Shown here piece by piece: positions 19,601 through 32,095 of a stretch of DNA of 64,000 bases. Position 1 is the stretch's first letter. Every line of letters starts with the position of its first letter. The notes beneath the pieces were generated by a model, which did no database searches, was not told the origin of the DNA, and worked only from the letters and a program-made list of their open reading frames with translations. Where the stretch lies: NCBI GenBank assembly GCA_029449245.1, contig JANATF010000007.1, forward strand, positions 1,178,001 through 1,242,000, read 5' to 3'. This DNA is from Mortierella alpina (taxonomy: Eukaryota; Mortierellomycota; Mortierellomycetes; Mortierellales; Mortierellaceae). The translations under genes were made by a program, and so were the position numbers.

Positions 19601-22600
19601 ATGTTCAACCTGCTGTGGAACAAGCCAAAGCCCGAAAGATTCAGTCTCGAGAACCTAAAGTAAGCCTGCAACACTTGCCTGCAACACACTGTGTAAGCTA
19701 GGGCACTCATGCATTCGATAGGGGGTCCATGGGCTTGTGAGGTGGCCCCTGCCAACTCGAACAAGGCTGCTCTCTGGCTGCATGATCCTCGCCCACTTTT
19801 TTTTTCTTCCCAAAACACACATCCCTCAACTCTTTCTCCTTGCCCAATGCACCCATATCCTACTTGATTGGTCGACCACTGCCTCTGCCTTCACAAAAGC
19901 GTGGGAGAAGATACCACTCCCTTCCTTTTCTTCTTTGTTAATTACTGCTCATGCCTTGGTTTCCTCTTCTGATATGAGATGAAGCGCTTCTGAGAAACAC
20001 TTCTCAATGATATCACCTGCTGCCTCGATCCCGTTGACGCGTTATATTCACGTTGACAGTCAACCACAGCAGCGTGCCGCTCGCCGGTTCGAAATCTTTT
20101 AAATACTACCCCTCTTACCCCTTACAAGATGCTTGACAATCTCGCGCTCCTTTGAACTGACCCGTGCTGACCGCTGCCCATTCCTGTTGTTTGTCATGTT
20201 AATCAACGCGCCCTTAGATCACTCTGCGAGCAGCTTCAAAGATTTCCAGGGGATGCGAATGAGGAGAGTATTGTCAGCTGCTTAAAGGAGCTAACCCAGC
20301 TCTTGATATGGGGAGATCAGCACGATCATCTGTTGCTTGAGTGAGTTGTTCTGTGCCCGCTGTTCTATGCTGCCGAATATTATCGAGCACGCTTGCGTAA
20401 AAAAGGGAGCATTGTTGCGGATGGAGGATACATGTACTGATATATGGCAGCCTCGTTCCAACCATGAATCAATAGACATTTCTTTGAGCAAGGAGTGCAC
20501 TGGCACTTCCTCAAGATCCTGAAGAGCAAGCACGATGGGTCGCTAATCGTTCAGGTCTTGCAAACTCTCAACATCATGTTCGAAAATGTTAGGTCACGCG
20601 AGTCCTTATGTAAGCGACTTTGCGGTTCGTGCCCGTGCGATCTATTATAGAGACGCCGCCATTAACTAACCGATAATCGTTTGCCAGACTTTCTGCTCTC
20701 CAACAATTACGTGAACCAGGTCATTTGTCTCCGCTATGACTTTTCGAATGACGAGATTCTGGCATACTACATCTACCTGCTCAGGACCCTGTCTTTCAAA
20801 CTATCCAAAGACACAATCTACTTCTTTTTTAACGAGCATCTGGACGACTTTCCTCTGTAAGCGCCGACCGTTACTCCTTCGCATGTGGTATCCAAGATTG
20901 ACACCCTGACCGATTTGCTTCTGACTGCCATCAATTAGATACTCGGAAGCCATAAAATTCTTCAACCATGAAGAGAGCATGATCAGGATTGCTGTGCGTG
21001 TCATTACGTTGAACGTTTACAGCGTGAATGATCACCAGATGCAGGATTTTATTCTGGACAGGACGACAACAACGTACTTTTCTAATCTAGTGTGGTTTAT
21101 CGGAAACTACGGCACGACCGTTAACGATATGCTACTTCATCCAGGGTAGGACGCAACGAGGGCGCAATGATAATTTGCTCCGCAACTTCAAAGGCGATTT
21201 ATTGCCTTGTTAGAAAGCTAATCCGGACATCTATTGGTTTTATCGAATCAGCGAGGGAGAGTTTTCCAGGATGAACTATTACCTGGCAGAGCACATGGAT
21301 TGTTTCTACTATGTGAACGACATTATCGAACTGGAGGTGTCCAAGATCAATAAGATCTTGATTTCGCATCTGCTGAATCGACTCTTGAGGCCTATGTATT
21401 TGGACAGCTTACTTCCATCGGGTGTGCTGGTGTCTACAGGAGGCAAGGCTTCAACGGTAAGAAGCGCTGGTGCATATCAACGGTCTTGAAACCTAGACGC
21501 AATGCAGCTCGTGCTCATACTTCCCATACTGTCTGTTTTCGCCTAACCGTTCCTCAGACCTCCAAGCTCTCGCCATTGGTTGCGCTATCGCTCATGCTGC
21601 ATGCCTTCCATGTACTGAAGCACGCGCCACTGGTATCTGCCTTGGCGTCAACATTGTTTTCAAATCAGTATTATTCGTCACCGGCACAACAGCAAAACCA
21701 TCATCACCATCACCATCACAACCTCCTCCGTCCCTCACCACTAGTTCTCGGGTCGCAGTCAGTATCCCCGGAATCGAGTCGGCCCGCCAGTCCTGTTACC
21801 TCAAAGTTCCATTCCTTTGGGTTACTTGGGACTAGTCCAGCAGCCTTTGAGTCATCCATGCCTTCGATAAGCGCCAATTCTCCGACAGCTCGTCAAAGTC
21901 CACAAACTTTAACGCCGTTGCAGATCCAGTCGCCCAACACCGAGTCTCTGACTGGATCGCAGCAGCTAAATCCATACCGAGCTGCAATTTATGAATACTT
22001 GAGTGCTGTGGACACTGACCGGCTAGTGTTGCCAGCTTTAGCGCTCGTCTATCTAGCCGGGCGAAATTCTGGTATGTGGTCTTTGAGCCACATGACCTGC
22101 TCGCCACCATGCTCTCTCAAGACTTCAACTTAACTAGGTCGCATTTGTTCATTCGGCTTAGGCGTCATGTCTGATGTGCTCTTGAGCACTGATATATACC
22201 CACAACGATTACTCAAGAGCCGGCGTCTCATGGTAAGCCTCTTGAATATCACGAATGAGGACGCAGCAACAGAGGCACCCTTACTTTTAAGCTGATCGCT
22301 GTAATTTTGCAACTCCAGGGTAATCTAATGTCACTAGCACAGGCACCAAAGCAATGCGCTACGGCCATGACACGGGAGCGTTCTGCAGATTCCATTTTAA
22401 GTAGCAATAGTGGCAGCTCCCTTTGGCATACTGCAGCACCTGTACTAGGACCGCTGCCGACCATCTCAGGAAGTTTGTTCGGTGCTGCGGGAGTTTCAGC
22501 AGCGTCGAGGATGAGAACACGGACCGAATCACCGCTTTTTGAAACCGACGAAGACAATGCAGAGTCAAGAGAGACTCAGGAGCTGCTGGATGCTGACCAC

Positions 22601-25134
22601 CATGAGCCAGCACCACATCCGGACACATCGACGTCGCATACCCTCGCCAGTAGTCTTCCCTCCCCAGTGATGGCTATGAATAGAGCTATTGGTGGTGAAG
22701 GTCAGAGAAAATCAAAGCCGCCTTCAGGACCTAGACGTGGGAGCAAGGCATCATCATTGCTCGGCCCTATTTTGCCACCCCTCACCATTGAAACTCCAAA
22801 GGCCCTCGGTAAGGAGGATGGGTTAGGTCAGGAGCTCAAGCCTGTATTTACGTCCAAAAAAGATCGCGACCTTGTACATACCTACGCATTCGTGGACGAG
22901 GACGATGACACTCTTCCCGAGCAGGGGCAAGAGCAGGAGACAGAGCATGAGCATGAGCAGAACTCAGACACGCCACCACCTTTGCCACCGCGGCCAGTCT
23001 TCGATGAGCAGGGCGAAGCGAATTCGATTCAGGAATCCGTCGGCACTCAGAGTGGCCCAGTCATCCAAAATCGCGAAGATCTAATGGACCGACTGGTGGA
23101 TATCATCTGCGGTCAACCAGAATCCGGAGCTCATAGGTTTCGTATTTTGACAATTCAAGTTGCGACAGAGCTTTTGATCGAATTTGTCTATACGAAGGGA
23201 GGCTCTGGAAAGGATAATAATCAGGGTGCGGCAGCTGTACAGCATTCGGCAACGGTAGAGAGCCAGCTCGGCGAGACACGTCTGCACAGGCTGGCCCTGG
23301 CGGAGGTGCAATTCAGGGAGAGAGTTCGGAAGGGAATTCTTGCTCTAGAACAGGCAAAGAGAAACGCTGAGATTGGGCAAGCCGGATCAATCACAACTCT
23401 TCAACCCTTAGGCATCCCTACAGGTCGCGTAGAGCGCGCCATGACAGAGTCGAAACGTAAGTTCGCTTGTTCAGCAAGCATAGCCTTTACTGGTGAGGGC
23501 TGGTGGTTCGACTTGCTAACCTCATGTCTGGTATCAACATAGTGGGCATCGACAAACAGATCGTGAACCTAATATCCGAGTCATCCGTAGTTTATGGACC
23601 GGATCCGGATCCAGACAATGAACCAGACCTAGATCCTGATCCTGAACTGGTTGCACTCTTCGGCCTGGATTCCGAATACACTAGTATGGCGTATGAGAAA
23701 CAGACTGCAAGCGAAGACGTTGAGCTTCCAAAGGACCAGTCTGACTCTCCTCCAGCCAGCAACAGCTCCAATGGATCTGCAGTATCTAGCCAGACAGGAA
23801 GGCGAAGAAGATTTAGGGACACTCTGAAGACCAAGATGCACGGAGTGCATGGAACGCCCAGTACAGCAGCTAAGGATATCCAGCAGATGCCTCGGCGGTC
23901 CCAAGCACCCGGTAGCAATCGCAGATTAGAGGCGATGGTGATCCGCTACATCAAATGGCTTCATATTCTGATGCAAAGTAGACAGCTCCTATGCTGGAAG
24001 GCTTCAGTCGAACAACCTGGCTTAGCGACTGCTACTACAGAGTCTCCCTCTATTGCCATTACGAGAACATCGACCTCGATTCCAACACCCATGCAGCGGC
24101 GACCAAGCGATCTCATGTTAGGCACAAGTGCACCTTCTGGAGCTGTGACCTCAGCGCATAAGGGACTTCAGAAGGCCCTTGCAACAACGTGTACGTCAAC
24201 CGCGGCCAAACTCACCTTAGACCCGTCGTCAGCGAATCCGGGTATAGGTCTTTTACCGGCATCATCGCCGGCATCGTCGCCTTCGGCGACATCAGATTCC
24301 GCCATCTCGACTGCCCCCTCCGCTTCATCGTCCACCTCATCCCTATCATCAATGACGACAAATTCACCGGCAATTTCTGCGACGCTATCGCAACCGGCTA
24401 TGGGCACCGCATCAGGGCGAATCATCGGATCCCGAACGCTTCTGACAGCTACGGCAGCATTAGAGGCTGCCGCAGCCAATGCAGCTACACTGGCAGGCTC
24501 CTCCACCCACCCCCAAGGCACGGGGGTGACTGCTGGGATCTCACCGTTCATGAACGAGATGCTCACAACGCACCTAGATCCACTCAGTGCCAGCGTGAGC
24601 GAGGCCATTCGAAAAAGCGGTGCTCGGATTAGAAAGTCTGTTGTCGACCCCCTTTCGGCCAATGGTCTTTTCAAGTCTTCTCTATCGGCCCCCTCGTCAG
24701 CCATATCACCGTCCTTGACTGTTGGTCAGGATGCTGTATCGAGTGATGTCTATAGCAGCACTGGTCAAGGCAGCTCCAAAGGCGGGTTCTACCGTCCCTC
24801 CGATGTTTCTTCCGCGGGCTCGTCTGCAACGTCGCTGGTGAAACCGACCGGTCAGGAGACCAGGCAACGCGCAATGTCTGATACCAGTTCATGGACTTTT
24901 CAATCCTCCTCGAATGCCGATCGTAGCGTCCTGTCAGCCAATGGGCGGACTGTCGCGCAGAATGATCCAGCGACATCCTGTAATGTAGATGCAGAGAACA
25001 CGGACACGGAAGAACGGTTCAAAAGCATACTAGATCCAGGACACCCTGCTCATCAGAATGATGGTCAAGTCACTCAAATTCTGGGGACCTTGGGTCTGAT
25101 GAACCCTTCCGCAACATCCCCTGCAAGCTTGTAG
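19601..25134 (+). CDS. CLEC16A: CLEC16A/GOP-1-type protein with FPL domain
   Basis: Endosomal/lysosomal trafficking and mitophagy regulator in animals; the fungal role is not established. Ten exons: 19601-19659, 20218-20340, 20476-20609, 20688-20856, 20939-21145, 21252-21456, 21558-22071, 22162-22232, 22319-23456, 23543-25134; 1403 aa. The N-terminal FPL region (about residues 15-250) tracks the animal protein: LTQLLIWGDQ, LQTLNIMFENV, LLSNNYVNQVI, AYYIYLLRTLSFKL, IKFFNHEESMIRIAVR, HLLNRLLRPMY. The second half is long, Ser/Thr/Pro-rich and poorly conserved, with an acidic DPDPD stretch and a seven-His tract (21700-21720). Exon 6 must start at 21252, because the earlier AG gives a stop. Exon 8 could instead begin at 22138 in the same frame. 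Confidence 0.88.
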
Positions 25135-25837
25135 AAAAGTAGTACATTTTTGCGAGAAACAGTTTTTCGGCCCTCCTCCATTTAACAATTTAAAAAAGGA
25201 AGTATGATCCTGCTGCAACTTCCTGTGCCTGAACACTCAGTCCCAATCATGATGGTGTTTTGATAAAGGTGAGACTTAAAGGAGTGTCTGATTGAGGATA
25301 TTCGGATGGGCTCATAGGAACCGATTCGTTACTATTTCAAACTTTCGCGTACGCGAGCGTAAATGCATTTTTGCAACTCTCAAAAAGAGAAGTGAGGAAC
25401 TAGGTTTGTTTTTTCATTTTCTTTTTTTGGGTCCTGGCTACCGAACGTTGAGAGCGCAGGGCAATCGAACTGTTGTTGTTCATAAGTCCGACCTTGGCTT
25501 AGCCAAACCTGACCTGAATCCGTCCTTGCAGGTGGTCTTGAGCTACATGGCTCCAAAACGGTTGTTTTTACAAAGTCAGCTCAAGGAAAGACATACTTTT
25601 CAGTCAAAAAAGTGAGCATCACACACCACTTTCCACGGATCCAGGGTTTGGACTCCCGTCTGCATGGTTCATCAGGCGAAAAGGTCACCCGTTACTTTCG
25701 CCGCAGTTGATATATATGTGATTGATCCTCTGGGGAAAATAGAGAAAAAAAACACTCACTACCTCCATATCTCTGTCCCTCAAAAAAAAAAAAAAAAAAA
25801 ATCCGTCCTCCTTTCGAACAAGCATCAACCATACAGC
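25135..25837. other. Intergenic region upstream of the dispersed secreted-family gene
   Basis: Holds the CLEC16A 3' flank, a TATA-like tgatatatatgtg at about 25707-25719 (about 120 nt before the downstream ATG) and a poly(A) run at 25783-25800. A 107-codon plus ORF at 25292-25615 shows no recognisable feature. Confidence 0.45.
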
Positions 25838-26446
25838 ATGCAATTTTCTTTCTCAAGGATCGGTTGCTTTATCCTCTTGCTATCGATCTTCTCCACTACC
25901 ACTTCTGAGCCTTCCAACACCCCTCATGAACTGCTTCAAGCCTGCCAACACGACTGTCACGATCCACAACGACGCTTGAAAAAGACAGACCAGTGTTTAT
26001 CCCGCCGAGGATCCGCGCAAGACTTGGACCATTGTATGAGGTCCATCCGTACAGAGACAAATCAGTGTCACCGAGCATGCGAAACGATTCTCGGGTTACT
26101 TCAACATTACACTGGGAACGGGACCTGTTTTGGAACGTGCCTCAAAAAATTCATGAAAACAGCCAACAGTTTTGAGTCGGATCATCAGGAGACAGAATGG
26201 CGACTCTACAAGGCGTTCAACACCGCTGTGGGCTGTGACGCCAAATGTCACACAAGTTATGTCGAATACCGCCAACGCGATGGAGAGGATGTCCATGGCT
26301 GCTTAAACACTTGCGGGGAGAAAGAGCAGTTTAATAAACGGGTATGCGACCTTGCAAGGGACCGGATCCTCGCAAATACCTGCAAGGCCTTTGCTCATGA
26401 GAGACGGGTCAGCTGCAATGTGGTCTGCCATTACCAGTACCTGTAA
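25838..26446 (+). CDS. Secreted cysteine-rich multi-CX3C family protein, dispersed copy
   Basis: 202 aa, intronless, opposite in strand to the tandem array 10 kb away. The ATG at 25838 gives a signal peptide MQFSFSRIGCFILLLSIFST. Six CX3C pairs follow: CQHDC, CHRAC, CFGTC, CDAKC, CLNTC and CNVVC. TGNGTCFGTCLKKF aligns with SGNQTCFGDCIDTL of the array, and the ending VSCNVVCHYQYL aligns with KCVATCTYQYTQL of copy 2, so kinship to the array is direct. It also retains the first two pairs seen in relatives A and B but lost or altered in the array, so it may be closest to the ancestral form. Function unknown. Confidence 0.8.
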   Translation: MQFSFSRIGCFILLLSIFSTTTSEPSNTPHELLQACQHDCHDPQRRLKKTDQCLSRRGSAQDLDHCMRSIRTETNQCHRACETILGLLQHYTGNGTCFGTCLKKFMKTANSFESDHQETEWRLYKAFNTAVGCDAKCHTSYVEYRQRDGEDVHGCLNTCGEKEQFNKRVCDLARDRILANTCKAFAHERRVSCNVVCHYQYL

Positions 26447-26946
26447 ATAACCTAGGATTGTGCTGGACGAGCTGGTTGTTGCCTTTGAAAATGCGTGTCT
26501 GTGTGTGTGTGTATGTGTGCCGGAGGATGTTTGACTAAATGGGTAACCGTAATGGTACGCATAGCAATGTGTTATGAAACTCATTTAGATATGGCCATTA
26601 CGCGACGTGGGCATTACGCGACAAGAGAACTACGTGACATGTCAATCACGCAGGCAAAAAGAACGCATTCCTGTATGTAAATGGTATGGCAATGCATGGA
26701 GAGGCCAAAAATAACCATCATTAGCGTTGCTTCCAATACGGGTAATTAACTCCAGCCGTGTTGATTATGAGCTCGCTTCAGTCTATTGCTGGATAGATAT
26801 AGAAAGTGGATCTTTTCTTGTAGCATTGTTGCCAACAGCGCTAATGGACTGATGATATCCGATGATAAGTCTTTACCTCTCTGCTTGATGCCGCTGCTGC
26901 TCTTCACACGTCATTTCCAGTGATATATTTCGATTTCTCATTGAAA
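26447..26946. other. Convergent intergenic region
   Basis: 500 bp between convergent genes. Contains a GT-rich microsatellite (about 26494-26520) and two close copies of cattacgcgac (about 26596-26621). No gene seen. Confidence 0.45.
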
Positions 26947-28974
26947 CTACAAAGATTTGAAAATATCTAGCCCTACTTCAGCGCCTCGTCCTTGCTGGGC
27001 TTGGTCAGCCATAAACATCGACGATCGTTCCCAGAACCCCACCTCGTCTGCCGACATCCTCTCGACCACACCTCTTCCGACCTTCAGATCAGCGCCAAAC
27101 ACAATCGCTTCGTGCCCAATCGTTTCCTTGCCTGAAAGTGGGGTTAGCTGAATGTTTGTGACCTTGGGCAAGGTGGACTCGTCGCACGACTTGGAAGTGA
27201 TGACATCGATCCAGACACCCTGCATCACCTTGCTGAACGACATTTCTTCATCTGAAAGAAGATCCGACACAGTCTTGTTCCCGAAGATGTACAGAAGATC
27301 TATCGTATGATAAGCTTTCCGACTCGGAAACATCTTATCCATTTTTGCTACTCGGACGTCGACATGATACCGTGTCAACTGACACGATGGATGTGCGAGA
27401 ATGGCCTCACTAGCCTGAAGGACCGGGTATCGAAAGAGACGGTTGCCCAAAAGACGTGCTCCGATCTCGGTAGCATCTTCATCGTTTTTGGGGACGCCAA
27501 AAAGCTGATCAAATACTGGTTCGTCGCCAGGGGCGGAAAGGCGGGCCTTCAGCTTCGCAATGTTCCGCGGATTCGTTGCGTTGAACTGGGACGTGAATAA
27601 GGTTCCTGACAAGATTGTGTTCCGGTACATACAAGTTAAAATTTTGCACAGGGGACATTGCTGAAGCATATCGATGGAAAGGGTAGGCAACGTTACCTTC
27701 ATCTGCACAGGTTCCCATAAAGACCCAGCCGAGATTTGGATCATACAACGACGGATCCTTCGTTGCCAGGCGAGTATCCTCCTTAAACAGTACACCATCC
27801 ATTGTCGGGGAAAAGAATAGGAAGTCTGGCGTATCCAGCACTTTCGCCAATGCCTTTTCAGGGACATCCCTCAGCCTCGCTACTTTCTCTGTCCCAGAGA
27901 GGCCATTGGAGACATTAAAGACTTGACAAAGATAATCAAAGTAGCGTTGGCCCTCGTATTCGGGACGCATCGCTGGATGGGTAGATGCAGCGCCGGACTG
28001 CATGATCGCACGATGAAAAAGTCCGCCGCATTCTGGAATCAACATAAGATACGAGATCGAGATCGACCCAGCGGACTCGCCCATGACCGTAACACGTTTA
28101 GAGTCACCTCCGAACGCTCGGATATGATCACGAACCCATTCGAGGCCTAGAATCTGATCCAGGAGGCCCCAGTTGCCGACCGAGCTGTCGTACCATCGAC
28201 GCAAGTGTTTCGGAACAGCATTTGCATACGCCTGAGCGTCGAGGACCAGTTCCTTGGACGACATGAATCCCAAAAAGTTCACGCGGTAATTGATGCTGAC
28301 CATGATCATAGGCCGTTTCTGATCGATAGAAGTTGACACCAGCTGCGTGCAGTCTGTTGTTTCCCACCCATATGAGACCAATCAGTATGCGATAAGCATA
28401 CGCTGTAAAAGCAATGCCTTGAACTACAACTTATTATTTGTGTATCTCTTACCATAGAGTGGTGTTGTGATAGAACCAAACCTGAATCCACCGCCATAGA
28501 TCCAGACACAGACTGGTAGCTTCTCATCAGAGTTCAAGGCAGAAACTGGCATGTAGATGTTCAAGCTGAGGCAGTCGCGCTCGCTCATGACATCTTCGTA
28601 AACCACATCCGACATTTCGAGCAATGCCGACAATGCCGGATTGGTTGTTATCGCCTGTGGAGGAGAGATCCTACAGAGCGATCCGGCAGTTGTATTGCAA
28701 ATTAGTCGGCTTAATTGCTACTCTTCATTTTCCCCACGAATGGACCGCGACCAGCAGAAATGAAATGCAATATTACCCGTTCTTGTGGCATCGCGTACGC
28801 CGTGCCAAGGTTGGGCCTTGTCTGCTGGACGCCATCGTTCGTTCACTACTCCAAAGGAATGTTGAGGAACTTGACTACAGGATGCTCCTCATCGAGAATC
28901 CCCTTGGATTTTCCAAGACCAGGAATGGAGACCTCTGGGTGTGGGTTGCCCTGGAGCTCAGTGTGAATTGCCAT
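26947..28974 (-). pseudogene. Type-B carboxylesterase, copy A, frameshifted in exon 1
   Basis: Alpha/beta-hydrolase of the COesterase family. Exon equivalents on the minus strand: 28777-28974, 28453-28670, 27697-28353, 26947-27605, the same structure as copy B. The catalytic apparatus is intact: oxyanion YGGGF, nucleophile GESAGS, acid in CADEG, His in YHTIDLLYIFG. No signal peptide, so cytosolic. Exon 1 starts like copy B (TELQ, HPEVSIPGLGKSKGILDEE), but CCTTTTGG of B is CCTTTGG here (near 28850-28856). The one-base loss gives an immediate TAG, and a second one-base loss lies near the exon end, making the exon 198 nt against 200. Either a recent pseudogene with otherwise open exons, or two homopolymer-type sequence errors. 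Confidence 0.75.
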
Positions 28975-29592
28975 AGTGTGAGAAGAGTACAGTTTTGCCT
29001 TGATACAAGAAGGTGAAGTTTACGTGGAAAAAGAACAGAGAATATCAAAAAAGTAAGTGACTTGAATTTTATAGCAAACACAGCAGCGTGTCTGACCGCA
29101 AAAACGAACAGCCGATCAACAACTCCACTACTTGCGAGTCGGCTCCGCAAGGTCCGCAAAATCAAGAGCAACGTTGCGAATCCCATTGTTAAGTAATCAA
29201 TCGCGACTTTTTATGGTTGCATGACAAGCTGTAGTAGTGTTCGAGTTGGTGAAAGCTTTGTCATCTGAAAGGCTTAGATTGAAGCCACCCTGTTGCCAGT
29301 ACATGCTTCCAGCATGGATCCGAGTGAGTACGACGTATTTCACGCGTTTGTTGAATGGCTCAGGATGGCTGCGGTACAATACATAGCAGCGACAAGATTG
29401 TAGAGCGTGAAGCCGACTAAAGTTGCGCTGCTCCCTCACAATCCGTGTTTGTACCAACAGGACATAGCTATGATGAACCATGTTTAGATATGCCCATGAC
29501 AGTACCGACGATACCTTCTCGTTCAGCCAGGACTAATTTAGAAACATGTTTATCGCCTACACGTTTTCTCATTTCAAAAGTACGTGATAAAA
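28975..29592. other. Intergenic region between carboxylesterase copies A and B
   Basis: 618 bp containing the promoter side of copy A and the 3' flank of copy B. Small ORFs only; nothing recognised. Confidence 0.4.
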
Positions 29593-31691
29593 CTAAAGAG
29601 ACCTGAAAAAGCCGACACCCAACTTAGTGCCTCGTCCATGCAGAGTTTGCTCAATTGCATACGCATAGGATCGTTTCCAGAATCCTACTTCTTCTGCCAG
29701 CATCCTCTCGACCACACCTTTTCCAACTTTCAAATCTGCGCCAAACACAATCGCTTCTCCTCCAACCTCCTCCTGGCCTGGGATTGGTGTTGGCTGTACA
29801 GTTTTGACCTTGGGCAAAGACGATTCCTCGGGCGACTTGGAAGTGATGACATCGATCCAGATCCCTTGCATCTCCTTGCTAAACGACATCTCTTTAGCAG
29901 AAAGCAGACTCGACGCAGTCTTGTTCCCGAATACGTAAGGTATGTCGATGCCATGAAAGGACTTGAATACTGAAGACTTCTCATCCATTTTCGCCACTCG
30001 GACATCGACATGATACCGTGTCAACTGACACGATGGGTGAGCGAGTACGGCCTCGCTGGCCTGGAAGACCGGGTATTGAAAGAGGCAGTTGCTCAAAAGA
30101 CGCTCTCCAATCTTGGTAGCATCTTCATCATTCTTTGGGACGCCGAAAAGCTGATCAAACACTGGTTCGTCGCCAGGGGCGGAAAGGCGGGCCCTCAGTT
30201 TCGCAATGCTTTGCGGATTCGTGACCTTGAACGACTCCGTGAACATGCTCCCTAAGCGAGGAAGGGGGGTTTATGTTTGGGATATGAGTGCAATTCAAAA
30301 TTAGGCACAGGGGAATGTTTTGCAGAAACATGTCGATGCAACAGGTGGGCTACCAACCTTCATCTGCACAAGTCCCCATAAAGACCCAATTGAGATTTGG
30401 ATCATACAACGATACATCTGGTGTCGCAATTGACCTATGGTCCTTGAACAGCACTCCATCAAGAGTTGGGGCGAAGGGTGGGACTTCTGGCTTATTCAGC
30501 TCCTCCGCCAAAGACATTTCCGGCACATCTCTCAATCTTGCAACTTTCTCCGTCCCAGAGAGGTCATCAGGGACATTAAAGACCCGACACAGATAATCGA
30601 ACAGGTGTTGACCTTTGTGTTCAGGTTGCATCGCCGGAAGGGTGAATGCAGCACCAGACTGCATGATCGCACGATGAAAAAGTCCACGACATTCTGGAAT
30701 CAACATAAGGTACGAGATCGAGATCGACCCAGCGGACTCGCCCATGACCGTAACACGTTCAGGGTCACCTCCGAACGTTCGAATATGATCACGAACCCAC
30801 TCGAGGCCTAGAATCTGATCCAGGAGACCCCAGTTGCCGACCGAGCTGTCGTACCATCGACGCAAGTGTTTCGGAACGGCATTTGCATACGCCTGAGCGT
30901 CGAGGACCAGCTCCTTGGACGACATGAATCCCAAAAAGTTCACGCGGTAATTGATGCTGACCATGATCATAGGCCGTTTCTGATCGATAGAAGTTGACAC
31001 CAGCTGTGTGCAGTCTGTTGTTTCTCACCCATATGAGACCAGTTAGTGTGCAATAAGCATACGCTGTGAAAACAATGCCTTGAACGACACCCTATAATTT
31101 TGTCGCTCTTACCATAGAGTGGTGTTGTGATTGAACCTGACTTGAACGCACCGCCATAGATCCAGACACAGACTGGTAGCTTCTCATCAGAGTTCAAGGC
31201 AGAAGCTGGCATGTAGATGTTCAAGCTGAGGCAGTCGCGCTCACTCATGTCTTCTTCATACACCACATTCGGTTTCATTCCCACCAGCGCCGCAAACTCA
31301 GGATCTAATACAGTTGCCTGTGGCGGTGAATACCTTATACCCCGCAGTCGCAGTGTATAGAAACTGTTAGTTGATCTCCTTATTCTGCATTTTTCCCACG
31401 CTCAAGATTGTGAGAGAAAGGAACAATGATATATGGTGTTGAAAGAGCGCAGAGGCGCTGGAGAGGTGCAATTTTCTCTAGGAGTCATTACCCATTCTTA
31501 GTTGCGTCGCGGAGGCCCTGCCAAGGTCCAGCCTTGTCAGCTGGACGCCAGCGCTCGCTCACCACACCAAAAGGTACGTTGAGGAACTTGACTACAGGAT
31601 GCTCCTCATCGAGAATCCCTTTGACCTTGCCGAGACCAGGAATAGTGATTTCGGGGTGTTGGTTGCTTTGAAGTTCGGTGGGAAGCGTCAT
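29593..31691 (-). CDS. Type-B carboxylesterase, copy B
   Basis: Serine hydrolase likely acting on carboxylic esters; substrate unknown. Exons 31492-31691, 31113-31333, 30358-31014, 29593-30251 give 578 aa, a normal length. The start at 31691 (MTLPTELQ) leaves no signal peptide, so the enzyme is probably intracellular. Features in order: VVKFLNVPFG substrate loop, [17 protein letters not shown] oxyanion region (GGGF in copy A), INYRVNFLGF, nucleophile GESAGS, acid in CADEG, catalytic His in FHGIDIPYVFG. The third intron uses a weak GTTGGT donor, forced by phase (GAA G/..TTAG/GG AGC). It forms a tandem pair with copy A, 2.6 kb apart, and a third relic lies at 45906. Confidence 0.9.
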
Positions 31692-32059
31692 GGCGTGGGA
31701 AGAGGACAAAGTTGTGGTTGGATACAAGGTGAGGATTGGAGAATGATAAAGGTAAACGACTAAACGACAGGAGGCTTTATTTATAGCATGCGCCACACCC
31801 GTCTGGCCGCAAGAATGAACATCCGAGCACCACGCAGGTCCGCAATCTTATTGGTCGTGCTTTTGATATCAGAGTGTGCCTCCCTCCGAACTTCACTCTG
31901 AGTCGTTAGGCCGCGGTAAGCTGATCCATATTGGTAACAGAGGGAGCCTTTCGCTGCTTTCAACGGCTAACTGGTGGCCTAGGCAACAGTGCCAGGCACT
32001 CAATGTTCAGCAACAAAGTCGCCTTCCAAAGGTGAGGTCAGTTGAATTATGAGATGGCT

Positions 32060-32062
<3 letters not shown>

Positions 32063-32090
<28 letters not shown>
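32063..32090. repeat. (AG)14 microsatellite
   Basis: 28 bp of perfect AG immediately abutting the left arm of the foldback element. Confidence 0.9.

Positions 32091-32095
<5 letters not shown>

Noticed and set aside
21214-21251. Exon 6 of the CLEC16A-like gene starting at the first AG (21213)
   Set aside because: In phase with exon 5 it runs into a TGA. The AG at 21250-21251 gives an open frame that matches the family.
21700-21720. Seven-histidine tract as a cloning artefact (His tag)
   Set aside because: Encoded by mixed CAT/CAC codons inside a long low-complexity exon of the CLEC16A-like gene; a natural repeat.
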